This document shows, one piece after another, positions 1 to 7,122 of a DNA stretch of 64,000 bases. The notes beneath the pieces are model-generated. The model made no database searches. It was not told the origin of the DNA and saw nothing but the letters and a program-made list of their open reading frames with translations. The position numbers and the translations under genes are program-made. This stretch comes from Streptomyces mutabilis (GTDB lineage: Bacteria; Actinomycetota; Actinomycetes; Streptomycetales; Streptomycetaceae): the NCBI RefSeq assembly GCF_014649815.1, contig NZ_BMTT01000011.1, forward strand, positions 62,001 to 126,000, given 5' to 3'. Each line of letters opens with the position of its first letter. The first letter of the stretch is position 1.

Positions 1-194
1 GCGGCGGCGAAGCGGCGCAGCAGCCGGGCGCGGTCACCGGGAGCGAGGGCGGCCCAGGCGGTCTGCGCCCGCGCGGCCCGTGCGACGGCGGCGTCCACCT
101 CGGCCGCGGAGGCGGCGGGGACGGTGGCGACGACCTCTTCGGTGGCGGGGTTCAGGACCCGCAGTTCGTGCGGCTCATGGGGCGAGTGGGTCAA
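1..194 (-). CDS. Aldehyde dehydrogenase, N-terminal part (cut by window edge)
   Basis: Only the first 64 or so codons lie in the window. Read on the minus strand from a TTG at 194, the product contains RVLNPATEEVVATVPA followed by EVDAAVARAARAQTAW, the usual N-terminal pattern of NAD(P)-dependent aldehyde dehydrogenases before the Rossmann fold. The TTG is the only in-frame start I see near the end of the upstream gene, which stops 7 bases before it, so the two are probably co-transcribed. Next to a GlnA4-type gamma-glutamyl ligase, a role in oxidising an aldehyde made during amine breakdown is a reasonable inference. The catalytic Cys and Glu lie outside the window, so activity cannot be judged. 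Confidence 0.8.
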   Translation of the reverse strand, partial: MTHSPHEPHELRVLNPATEEVVATVPAASAAEVDAAVARAARAQTAWAALAPGDRARLLRRFAA

Positions 195-201
195 GGGGGC
201 C

Positions 202-1563
202 TCACATGCGTTCGAAGGAGCGGCGCAGTTCCCAGTCGGTGACGGCGGCGTCGTAGGCGTCGAGTTCGACGCGGGCCATGTTGCGGTAGTGGGCGACGAC
301 CTCGTCCCCGAAGGCGGCCTTGGCGAGGGCGCTGTTCTCCCACAGCTCGGCGGCCTCGCGCAGCGTGGTGGGGACGTGTTCGAAGTGGGCGGCGTAGGCG
401 TTGCCGGGGCAGGGCTCGGGCAGCTCCAGCCGCTGTTCGAGGCCGTGCAGGCCGGCCGCTACCATGCCGGCCACCGCGAGGTACGGGTTGACGTCGCCGC
501 CGGGGAGCCGGTTCTCGAAGCGCAGCGAGCGGCCGTGGCCGACGACCCGCAGGGCGCAGGTGCGGTTGTCGTGGCCCCAGGCGACGGCGGTCGGGGCGAA
601 GGAGCCGGGCTGGAAGCGCTTGTAGGAGTTGATGTGCGGGGCGTAGAGGAGGGAGAACTCGCGCAACGCCACGAGTTGTCCGGCGAGGAAGTGCCGCATG
701 ACCTCGGACATGCCGGGGCCGTCGGCCATGACGCTGTGTCCGTCGGCGTCGGCGAGGGAGAGGTGGATGTGGCAGGAGTTGCCCTCACGTTCGTTGTACT
801 TGGCCATGAAGGTGAGGGACATGCCCTCCTGGGCGGCGATCTCCTTGGCGCCGGTCTTGTAGACCGCGTGCTGGTCGCAGGTGACCAGGGCCTCGTCGTA
901 GCGGAAGGCGATCTCGTGCTGGCCGGGGTTGCACTCGCCCTTGGCCGACTCGACGGTGAGACCGGCGCCGGCCATCTCGTTGCGGATGCGGCGCAGCAGG
1001 GGTTCGACGCGGCCGGTGCCGAGGACGGAGTAGTCGACGTTGTACTGGTTGGCCGGGGTCAGGCCGCGGTAGTTCGCGTCCCAGGCCTGTTCGTAGGTGT
1101 CGCGGAAGACGATGAACTCCAGCTCGGTGCCGGCCTGCACGGTGAGGCCGTGTTCGGCGAGGCGCTCCAGCTGGCGGCGCAGGATCCGGCGGGGCGCGGC
1201 GAGCACCGGGGAGCCGTCCTCCCAGGCCAGGTCGGCGACGGCCAGCGCGGTGCCCTCGTGCCACGGCAGGCGGCGCAGGGTGGCCAGGTCGGCGTGCATC
1301 GCGAAGTCGCCGTAGCCGCGGTCCCAGGAGGACATCGCGTAGCCGTCGACGGTGTTCATGTCGGCGTCGACGGCGAGCAGGTAGTTGCAGCCCTCGGTGC
1401 CGTGCCGGAGGACCTCGTCGAGGAAGAAGCGCGCGGCGAACCGCTTGCCCTGGAGGCGTCCCTGCATGTCCGGGAAGGCCAGGACGACGGTGTCGATGTC
1501 ACCGGCGGCGACGAGCGCGTGCAGTTCCTCGACCGCGAGCGGGGGTGTGCGGTCTGCTGCCAC
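202..1563 (-). CDS. glnA4: Glutamine synthetase-like gamma-glutamyl ligase (GlnA4 type)
   Basis: The product is 453 residues, close to the usual length of GS-like ligases. It shows the GS fold signatures: SAKGECNPGQHEI with metal-binding Glu residues, GNSCHIHLSL (ATP/metal His), NSYKRFQPGSFAP, and RFENRLPGGDVNPYLAVAG near the C-terminus. The GTG start at 1563 is preceded by a strong AAGGAGG eight bases upstream; the open frame extends further but has no better site. The family joins glutamate to an amine using ATP. In S. coelicolor the GlnA4 paralogue has been described as a gamma-glutamylethanolamide synthetase rather than a nitrogen-assimilating glutamine synthetase. The neighbouring aldehyde dehydrogenase, amidohydrolase and FadR-type regulator fit amine utilisation. 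The exact substrate is inferred. Confidence 0.85.
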   Translation of the reverse strand: MAADRTPPLAVEELHALVAAGDIDTVVLAFPDMQGRLQGKRFAARFFLDEVLRHGTEGCNYLLAVDADMNTVDGYAMSSWDRGYGDFAMHADLATLRRLPWHEGTALAVADLAWEDGSPVLAAPRRILRRQLERLAEHGLTVQAGTELEFIVFRDTYEQAWDANYRGLTPANQYNVDYSVLGTGRVEPLLRRIRNEMAGAGLTVESAKGECNPGQHEIAFRYDEALVTCDQHAVYKTGAKEIAAQEGMSLTFMAKYNEREGNSCHIHLSLADADGHSVMADGPGMSEVMRHFLAGQLVALREFSLLYAPHINSYKRFQPGSFAPTAVAWGHDNRTCALRVVGHGRSLRFENRLPGGDVNPYLAVAGMVAAGLHGLEQRLELPEPCPGNAYAAHFEHVPTTLREAAELWENSALAKAAFGDEVVAHYRNMARVELDAYDAAVTDWELRRSFERM

Positions 1564-1636
1564 GGGGGGAGCCTCCTTCGGCCGGGAGCCATAAGGTATT
1601 GCCGGAGACCATTGCTTGGAAAGGGGGCGCGGCCGC
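1564..1636. promoter_or_regulatory. Divergent promoter region between glnA4 and the FadR-like regulator
   Basis: These 73 bases separate two divergent genes and must hold both promoters. They include the ribosome-binding site of glnA4 and an AT-richer core around 1591-1600 (ATAAGGTATT), which stands out from the surrounding G+C. The regulator is likely to bind here, but I see no clean palindrome. Confidence 0.5.
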
Positions 1637-2371
1637 ATGCCGGAGGAAGGCCCGGGGAGCGTGCCGGACCGGCTCGCGCCGGTGCTGCGGCCGGTGCGGG
1701 CCGGCAACGGGTTCGAGGAGGCGCTGGAGCAGATCCTCCAGGTCGTCAGGCTGGGCCTGGTGTCCGGTGGTGAGCGGCTGCCCGCCGAGCGGGAGCTGGC
1801 GGAACGGCTGGGGATCAGCCGGGTGACGCTGCGGGAGGTGCTGCGGGTGCTCCAGGACCAGGGGCTGGTGGAGGCGCGGCGGGGGCGTTACGGCGGGACG
1901 TTCGTGCTGGCGCGGGCGGACGCGGGCGGTGAGGGCGAACTGCGGCGCCGGGTCGCCGGGGTCGACCTCGAGGACGTACTGCGCTTCCGGGAGGTGCTGG
2001 AGGTGGGCGCGGCCGGGCTGTGCGCGGCGCACGGGCTGACCGGCGCGCAGGCGGCGCGGCTGCGGGCGGCGTTGGCGGGCACGGGGGAGGCGCCGCCGGC
2101 GGAGTACCGGCGGCTGGACACGATGCTGCACCTCACCCTGGCGGAGCTGTGCGGTTCGCCCGCGCTGGCCGCCCAGTACGCGGCGGTCCGGGCCACTCTG
2201 AACGCCCTGCTGGACTGCATCCCACTGCTGGTGCGCAACCTGGAGCACTCCCAGCGCCAGCACGCGGCGCTGGTGGAGGCGGTGCTGGACGGCGACGCGG
2301 AGGGGGCGCGGGAGATCACGCGGGAGCACTGCGCGGGGACGGCGGCGCTGCTGCGCGGGTTCCTGGCGTGA
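1637..2371 (+). CDS. GntR/FadR-family transcriptional regulator of the glnA4 locus
   Basis: The protein is 244 residues from the ATG at 1637; a TTG at 1616 is in frame but less convincing. Residues about 20-95 form a winged helix with the GntR pattern GERLPAERELAERLGISRVTLREVLRVLQDQG in short overlapping pieces, and RRGRYGGTFV as the wing. The rest is an all-helical FCD effector domain with His and Asp residues at metal-site spacing (DTMLHLTLAE, HSQRQHAALVEA, REHC). It is divergent from glnA4 with 73 bases between, the usual layout for a local repressor. In S. coelicolor the regulator at this position has been tied to ethanolamine/polyamine genes. The effector here is not visible from sequence. 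Confidence 0.85.
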   Translation: MPEEGPGSVPDRLAPVLRPVRAGNGFEEALEQILQVVRLGLVSGGERLPAERELAERLGISRVTLREVLRVLQDQGLVEARRGRYGGTFVLARADAGGEGELRRRVAGVDLEDVLRFREVLEVGAAGLCAAHGLTGAQAARLRAALAGTGEAPPAEYRRLDTMLHLTLAELCGSPALAAQYAAVRATLNALLDCIPLLVRNLEHSQRQHAALVEAVLDGDAEGAREITREHCAGTAALLRGFLA

Positions 2372-2456
2372 GCGCGGGCGGGCGTCTTGCCTCGGGAGCC
2401 TGTCCCGGCAAAGGTATGCGTACGGTCCATTGCGGGTAGGCCGGGGGAGGTCGACG

Positions 2457-3149
2457 ATGGCGGACAGGCCGCTGATCGGCGTCAGTACGTACCTGGAGTC
2501 TGGGGCGCGCTGGGGCGTGTGGGAGCTGGAGGCGGCGCTGCTGCCCGCGGGGTATCCGCGGCTCGTGCAGCGGGCGGGCGGACTGGCCGCGATGCTCCCG
2601 CCGGACGCGCCCGAGCACGCCGCCGCCACGGTCGCCCGCCTCGACGGGCTGGTGATCGCGGGCGGCCCGGACGTGGAACCGGTCCGGTACGGCGCCGAAC
2701 CCGACCCGCGAACCGGCCCGCCCGCCCGGGCCCGGGACACCTGGGAACTGGCGCTCATCGAGGCGGCCCTGGCCACGCGCGTCCCCCTGCTGGGCGTCTG
2801 CCGGGGCATGCAGCTGCTCAACGTCGCGCTCGGCGGCACCCTGGTCCAGCACATCGAGGGGCACGCCGAGGTGGTGGGCGTCTTCGGCGGCCACCCGGTC
2901 GCGCCGGTGCCCGGGACGCTGTACGCCGGTGTCGTGCCCGAGGAGATGTTCGTGCCGACGTACCACCACCAGGCGGTGGACCGACTCGGGACGGGGCTGG
3001 TCCCCTCGGCCCACGCGGCGGACGGCACCGTGGAGGCCCTGGAGCTGCCGTCCGGCCCCGGCTGGGTCCTCGGGGTGCAGTGGCATCCGGAGATGGGCGA
3101 GGACGTACGGGTGATGCGGGCGCTGGTGGAGGCGGCGGGCGGGGCCTGA
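2457..3149 (+). CDS. Class I glutamine amidotransferase-like gamma-glutamyl hydrolase (PuuD/peptidase C26 type)
   Basis: The 230-residue protein has the class I amidotransferase triad: nucleophile Cys in LLGVCRGMQLLNVA and His-Glu in GVQWHPEM near the C-terminus. LVIAGGPDVEP supplies the oxyanion-hole glycines. This is the architecture of PuuD-type gamma-glutamyl-GABA hydrolases, which release glutamate from gamma-glutamylated amines. The start at 2457 has GGGAGGT upstream and is preferred to the GTG at 2430. It lies 85 bases downstream of the regulator on the same strand, so the pair may be one transcript. With glnA4 and the aldehyde dehydrogenase it gives the expected steps: glutamylate, oxidise, deglutamylate. 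Substrate assignment is by context. Confidence 0.85.
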   Translation: MADRPLIGVSTYLESGARWGVWELEAALLPAGYPRLVQRAGGLAAMLPPDAPEHAAATVARLDGLVIAGGPDVEPVRYGAEPDPRTGPPARARDTWELALIEAALATRVPLLGVCRGMQLLNVALGGTLVQHIEGHAEVVGVFGGHPVAPVPGTLYAGVVPEEMFVPTYHHQAVDRLGTGLVPSAHAADGTVEALELPSGPGWVLGVQWHPEMGEDVRVMRALVEAAGGA

Positions 3150-3252
3150 GCCGTCCCCGCTCCGCCGGCCGACTGAGACTCGCGGGGCGTCCGGCACCGG
3201 CCTGTGCGCCACGGCCAGCCCCGTGCCCGGGTCGAGGACAGGCGCGGCGGCC

Positions 3253-4221
3253 CTACGCCCGGGTCAGGGACAGGAGCCGGCGGGCCGGGCCCGTCGGGCG
3301 GTGGCCCGTGGGCCACACCGCGCGCAGGTCCCGGGCCAGGGCGACGTCCGCGACCGGCACGCTGACCAGGCGCCGGGTGCTCAGCTCCTCGCCGACGGCG
3401 AGTTCGCTGAGGACGGAGGGACCGGCGCCGCTCACGGCGGCGGCCTTCACCGCGGTGGTCGACGAGAGTTCGATCAGGGGGCGGGCCAGGCCGCCCAGGG
3501 CCGCGTCCAGGACCTGCCGGGTGCCCGAGCCCTTCTCCCGCAGGATCAGCGGGGTCGCCGCCAGTTCCGCCGCCTCGATCGGACGCCGACGCCGGGTCCA
3601 CGGGTGGCCCGGTGCCGCCACGACGATGAGCCGGTCATGGGCGATGACCGCGGAGTCGAGGCCCGTCGGGACGCTCACCCCCTCCACGAAGCCCAGGTCG
3701 GCCTCGCCGGCCAGCAGGCGCTCCGCCACCGCCGTCGAGTTGCCGGCGAGCAGCGACACCGCGGTGTCCGGCAGCTGGCTGCGCAGCGCGACCAGCCAGC
3801 CCGGCAGCAGGTACTCGGCGATCGTCATGCTCGCCGCCACCCGCAGCCGCGAGTCCCGCCGGTCCCGCAACGCCTGCGCGCCCGCGTCGAACGCCTCGGC
3901 CGCCTCCACGATCCGGCGTGCCCAGTCCGTGACCAGTGCGCCCGCGTCGGTGAGCCGGGAACCGCGCGGCGAGCGGTCGACCAGGGCGACCCCCAACTGC
4001 CGTTCCATCGAGCGGACGCGGCTGCTGGCAGCGGGCTGCGTGATGCCCAGCTCGCGTGCCGCCCCGCCGAGGCTGCCCAGGCGAGCCACTGCCAGCAACA
4101 GCTCCAGGGCCCCGAGATCCGGTACCCGATGGGCCAGTGAGCCCGTCACATGCCGTTCCCGTACGTCCTGCCCGCCCTCCGTGTCGCCCGTACCGTTCGT
4201 ACCGCCCGCACTGCTGCCCAT
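3253..4221 (-). CDS. LysR-family transcriptional regulator
   Basis: The 322-residue protein has the N-terminal LysR winged helix (LELLLAVARLGSLGGAARELG then ITQPAASSRVRSMERQLG at about residues 38-75) and a periplasmic-binding-like effector domain from about residue 100. The first 35 residues are low-complexity, so the true start may be an internal GTG (VTGSLAHRVPD). It is divergent from a TDT-family carrier with a 70-base gap holding a TATG-N4-CATA dyad, the classical layout of a LysR activator and its target. The CysB-like effector domain suggests a small anion or organic acid ligand, but this is inference. Confidence 0.85.
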   Translation of the reverse strand: MGSSAGGTNGTGDTEGGQDVRERHVTGSLAHRVPDLGALELLLAVARLGSLGGAARELGITQPAASSRVRSMERQLGVALVDRSPRGSRLTDAGALVTDWARRIVEAAEAFDAGAQALRDRRDSRLRVAASMTIAEYLLPGWLVALRSQLPDTAVSLLAGNSTAVAERLLAGEADLGFVEGVSVPTGLDSAVIAHDRLIVVAAPGHPWTRRRRPIEAAELAATPLILREKGSGTRQVLDAALGGLARPLIELSSTTAVKAAAVSGAGPSVLSELAVGEELSTRRLVSVPVADVALARDLRAVWPTGHRPTGPARRLLSLTRA

Positions 4222-4231
4222 AACCCCAGCT

Positions 4232-4243
4232 TATGCCCTCATA
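4232..4243. promoter_or_regulatory. Possible LysR box between the regulator and the TDT carrier
   Basis: TATGCCCTCATA is a 4-4-4 dyad, extended imperfectly to CTTATG and CATAGAG. It sits centrally in the 70-base divergent gap and has the T-N11-A spacing expected for LysR binding. Only position and symmetry support it. Confidence 0.4.
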
Positions 4244-4291
4244 GAGACATGGTCCCTGGTCAGAGGCTTCGGCCACCGGGACGGTGGACGC

Positions 4292-5449
4292 ATGGTCACC
4301 GCAGCCCAGCCCCTGCCATCCGCCTCCGCCCCGGCCCGGCGCGTCCCGGCGGTCCGTCACCTCGGGCCCAACTGGTACGCCTGCGTCATGGGCACCGCCA
4401 TCGTCGGCACCGCGGGAGCCGCGCTCCCCTGGCACGTGCCCGGGCTGCGGACCGCGTGCACATCCGTCTGGGCACTGTCCCTGGTCCTGCTGGCGGCCCT
4501 CCTGGTGGCCCGCTCCCTGCACTGGGTCCACCACCGCGACCAGGCCCGCGCCCATCTGCTCGACCCGGCAGCGGCCCCGTTCTACGGCTGTCTGTCGATG
4601 GCCCTGCTGTCCGTCGGCGGCGGCGCCGTGACCGTCGGCCGGGACTGGATCGGCACCTCGGCCGCGGTGGCCCTGGACACCGTGCTGTTCACCGCCGGTA
4701 CGGCCGTCGGACTGGCGGCGGCGGTCGCCGTGCCGTACCTGATGGCCGTACGGCACCGGATCGAGCCGGGGCAGGCGAGTCCCGTGTGGCTGCTGCCACT
4801 GGTCGCGCCGATGGTGTCCGCGGCCATGGGGCCGCTGCTGGTGCCGCACCTCCCGCCGGGGCAGCCCCGCGAGACGCTGCTGCTCGCCTGCGTCGCGATG
4901 TTCGGGGTGAGTCTGCTCGCGACCCTGGTGACCCTGCCGGTGATCTTCGAACGCTTGCTCACCGGCGGCCCGCTGCCGCTCGCGCTCACCCCGACGCTGT
5001 TCCTGGTGCTGGGCCCGCTCGGGCAGTCGACGACGGCCGTCGGGAGGTTCGCGGATGTCGCCCCGGGGGTCGTTCCGGACCCGTACGCGGAGGCTTTCGG
5101 GGTGCTCGCCGTCCTGTACGGCGTGCCCGTGATGGGCTTCGCGCTGATGTGGCTGTGCCTCGCCGTCGCGCACGTCGTTCGGGCGCGGCGGGAGGGCATG
5201 GGCTTCTCGATGACCTGGTGGTCGTTCACCTTCCCGGTGGGCACGTGTGTCACCGGCGCCGAGGCGCTGGCCCGGCACACGGGGCTCGCCGTCCACGACG
5301 CGCTCACCGTAGTCCTGTACGCCGTCCTCGTCGGCGCCTGGGCGGTGGCGGCCGTGCACACCGCACGCGGCCTGCTCAGCGGCGCGCTGCTCGCAGGGCC
5401 GCGCCCAGCACCCGGGGCGCCTCGGCCAGCGACGGCCCGTACCACGTGA
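4292..5449 (+). CDS. TDT-family (C4-dicarboxylate/malate or sulfite exporter-like) membrane transporter
   Basis: The 385-residue protein begins with GPNWYACVMGTAIVGTAG, the typical first helix of the TehA/SLAC1/Mae1 superfamily (tellurite-resistance/dicarboxylate transporter), and is followed by about nine more hydrophobic segments. Examples include CTSVWALSLVLLAALLVAR and AFGVLAVLYGVPVMGFALMW. MTWWSFTFPVGT near the end is a well-conserved motif of this family (WWxxxFP). The ATG at 4292 is preceded by GGACGGTGGA. It is divergent from a LysR regulator that probably controls it. Its last 74 bases overlap the 3' end of the convergent BtuF-like gene. Members carry malate, sulfite or other small anions; the substrate is not decided here. 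Confidence 0.8.
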   Translation: MVTAAQPLPSASAPARRVPAVRHLGPNWYACVMGTAIVGTAGAALPWHVPGLRTACTSVWALSLVLLAALLVARSLHWVHHRDQARAHLLDPAAAPFYGCLSMALLSVGGGAVTVGRDWIGTSAAVALDTVLFTAGTAVGLAAAVAVPYLMAVRHRIEPGQASPVWLLPLVAPMVSAAMGPLLVPHLPPGQPRETLLLACVAMFGVSLLATLVTLPVIFERLLTGGPLPLALTPTLFLVLGPLGQSTTAVGRFADVAPGVVPDPYAEAFGVLAVLYGVPVMGFALMWLCLAVAHVVRARREGMGFSMTWWSFTFPVGTCVTGAEALARHTGLAVHDALTVVLYAVLVGAWAVAAVHTARGLLSGALLAGPRPAPGAPRPATARTT

Positions 5450-6095
5450 GGCTCCGTCCGTCGACGAGGGCGCAGGGCGGGCCGGGGAACGCCTCCGGGC
5501 CGTCGTCGGCGGTGAAGCGGTACGGCTCGTCCGGCAGGACCACCAGGTCCGGGCGGGCCGCCCGCAGTTCCTCGAGGGAGACCTTCGGATAACGCTCGGT
5601 GTGAGCGGCGTACAGGTGGTCGACGCCGAGGCGGGCCAGTACGTCGCCGGCGAAGGTGTCGCGGCCCAGGACCATCCAGGGCCTGCGCCAGATCGGTACG
5701 ACGGCCGTGGTGCGCCGCCCGGGGCGGGGCAGGTCGGACCACGCGGCCTGCGCCTCCTCCAGCCACCGCGGTCGGGCCGGCGCCCCGCAGGCGGTGATCA
5801 CCCGGTCAAGTTGGGTGAAGGCCTGCGCCACCGTGCGCACCTCGGTCACCAGCACCTCGACGCCCGCCGCGCGCAGCGCGTCCAGGTCGGAGGCGCGGTT
5901 CTCCTCCTCGTTGGCGACCACCAGGTCGGGGGCGAGGGCGAGGATGCGGTCGGTCTTCGGGTTCTTCGTGCCGCCTACGCGCACGACGTCGAGGTCCGCC
6001 GGGTGCGTGCACCAGTCGGTGGCGCCGGCCAGGGCGCCCGGGACCGTGCGGGCCACGGCCTCGGTCAGCGACGGCACCAGGGAGACGACCCTCAC
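5376..6095 (-). CDS. BtuF-like helical-backbone binding protein without signal peptide
   Basis: The 239-residue protein starts directly with MRVVSLVPSLTEAV, the N-terminal strand and loop of vitamin B12/iron-siderophore binding proteins (BtuF/FhuD fold). It continues with GATDWCTHPAD, VRVGGTKNPKTDRILALAPDLV and EELRAARPDLVVLPDEPY. A secretion signal and lipobox are absent, unlike transport-linked relatives, so it probably acts in the cytosol. No permease or ATPase lies nearby. It is 25 bases downstream of an XRE-cupin regulator on the same strand and its tail overlaps the TDT carrier gene by 74 bases. Related standalone proteins are annotated as cobalamin-binding; the ligand here is unknown. 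Confidence 0.75.
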   Translation of the reverse strand: MRVVSLVPSLTEAVARTVPGALAGATDWCTHPADLDVVRVGGTKNPKTDRILALAPDLVVANEEENRASDLDALRAAGVEVLVTEVRTVAQAFTQLDRVITACGAPARPRWLEEAQAAWSDLPRPGRRTTAVVPIWRRPWMVLGRDTFAGDVLARLGVDHLYAAHTERYPKVSLEELRAARPDLVVLPDEPYRFTADDGPEAFPGPPCALVDGRSLTWYGPSLAEAPRVLGAALRAARR

Positions 6096-6120
6096 CGGCG
6101 CGTTCCTTCCGGCGTCGCCT

Positions 6121-6690
6121 TCACCGGCGGGGCCCTCCGCGCACCGCCTCGATGTGCTCGGCGACGGCGACCACGATCAGCCGGGTGTCGGGCACCGTGG
6201 CCCGCCAGCGGTGCCGCACCCCGCCGGTCAGGTACAGCGTGTCGCCGCGTCCGAGCCGGTAGGCGCGGCCCTCGGCCTCGATCTCCACGGCGCCTTCGGC
6301 GACGAACATCAACTGGTCGTTGCGGTACTGCAGTTCACGGCCCGCGTCGTGGTCGCCGGTGAACTCCGAGGCGTGCATCTGGTGGTGTCCGCGCACCAGC
6401 GAACGCACCTTGGGCGCCAGCTCGGGGTCGGGGTCCTCGGCCCGGACCACGTCCACGCTGCACGCGGGGTCGGCGGCGGCCAGCAGTTCGACGGCGGTGG
6501 TGCGCAGCGCGTCGGCCACCTTCTCCAGGGAGCTCCGACTGGGCCGCGCCCGGTCGTTCTCGATCTGGCTCAGGAAGGGCACGGACAGGCCGCTGCGCTC
6601 GGAGACTACGGCGAGGGTGAGTTCCAGGGACCGGCGCCGCCGCCGTACGGCCGCGCCCACTCGCAGCTGCTGATCTTTGTGGTCGCCCAT
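6121..6690 (-). CDS. XRE-family regulator with C-terminal cupin domain
   Basis: The 189-residue protein has a Cro/CI helix-turn-helix at about residues 10-65 (LTLAVVSERSGLSVPFLSQIE, NDRARPSRSSLEKVADAL) and a cupin barrel from about residue 105 (ELQYRNDQLMFVAEGAVEIE, GDTLYLTGGVRHRW). The ATG at 6690 follows an AAGGAGG that would lie inside the coding region if the GTG at 6711 were used. Such proteins sense small ligands or metals with the cupin and repress short local operons. It is the first gene of a probable two-gene unit with the BtuF-like gene. The cupin His/Glu metal ligands are only partly kept, so metal binding is unsure. Confidence 0.85.
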   Translation of the reverse strand: MGDHKDQQLRVGAAVRRRRRSLELTLAVVSERSGLSVPFLSQIENDRARPSRSSLEKVADALRTTAVELLAAADPACSVDVVRAEDPDPELAPKVRSLVRGHHQMHASEFTGDHDAGRELQYRNDQLMFVAEGAVEIEAEGRAYRLGRGDTLYLTGGVRHRWRATVPDTRLIVVAVAEHIEAVRGGPRR

Positions 6691-7122
6691 CGCTCCGGCT
6701 CCCTCCTTCACCCGTCGTCGTACCGTCGCGGTGCCCGGGTGCGGGCGCCGTCTCCCTGATGAGTTCTCTGCACCCTACGCATGTTCGGCAAACCGTTTCA
6801 TGCGGCCGTCACGTCGACGTCACGGTGCGGTGGCCGCGACCTCACGTTTCTCGCCATCCCTCGGGCCTCCCGTCCGCCCTGCCGGAAGCCTTACCGGTTC
6901 AAGGCCCGGACGGTCCCGCATGTTCCCGCCAGCCTCTCCCTGCCCCGGTGAAGTGAGGCTCGGGCGGTCGGTTGGCGCTCCGTGGTTGACCGAATCCTTA
7001 CCGTGTCCCGGCCGCACGTCAAAGGGGTGGGCCCGGGACGCGTCTTCGCAGCGAAGCGTGTCCCGGGCCCACCCTCGGGGCGGCCGGCACGGGCAGGCCG
7101 CACCGGTGCCGTCACGGTCGTA
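6691..7122. other. Intergenic region between XRE-cupin gene and the betaine importer
   Basis: This 432-base gap holds the minus-strand promoter of the XRE-cupin gene at its left end (an AT-richer stretch around 6765-6800) and the terminator of the betaine operon at its right end (7025-7074). Short open frames here show no family resemblance and have no good ribosome-binding sites. I see no RNA gene. Confidence 0.6.
7025..7074 (-). terminator. Long hairpin terminator of the betaine importer operon
   Basis: GGGTGGGCCCGGGAC (7025-7039) pairs perfectly with GTCCCGGGCCCACCC (7060-7074); the apex re-pairs as CTTC/GAAG. It lies 49 bases past the stop codon of the permease-binding protein gene. There is no U-tract, as is common in Streptomyces. 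Confidence 0.8.

Noticed and set aside
2387-4291. Upstream extension of the TDT transporter frame
   Set aside because: The open frame runs through the amidohydrolase and LysR genes; similarity and the ribosome-binding site place the start at 4292.
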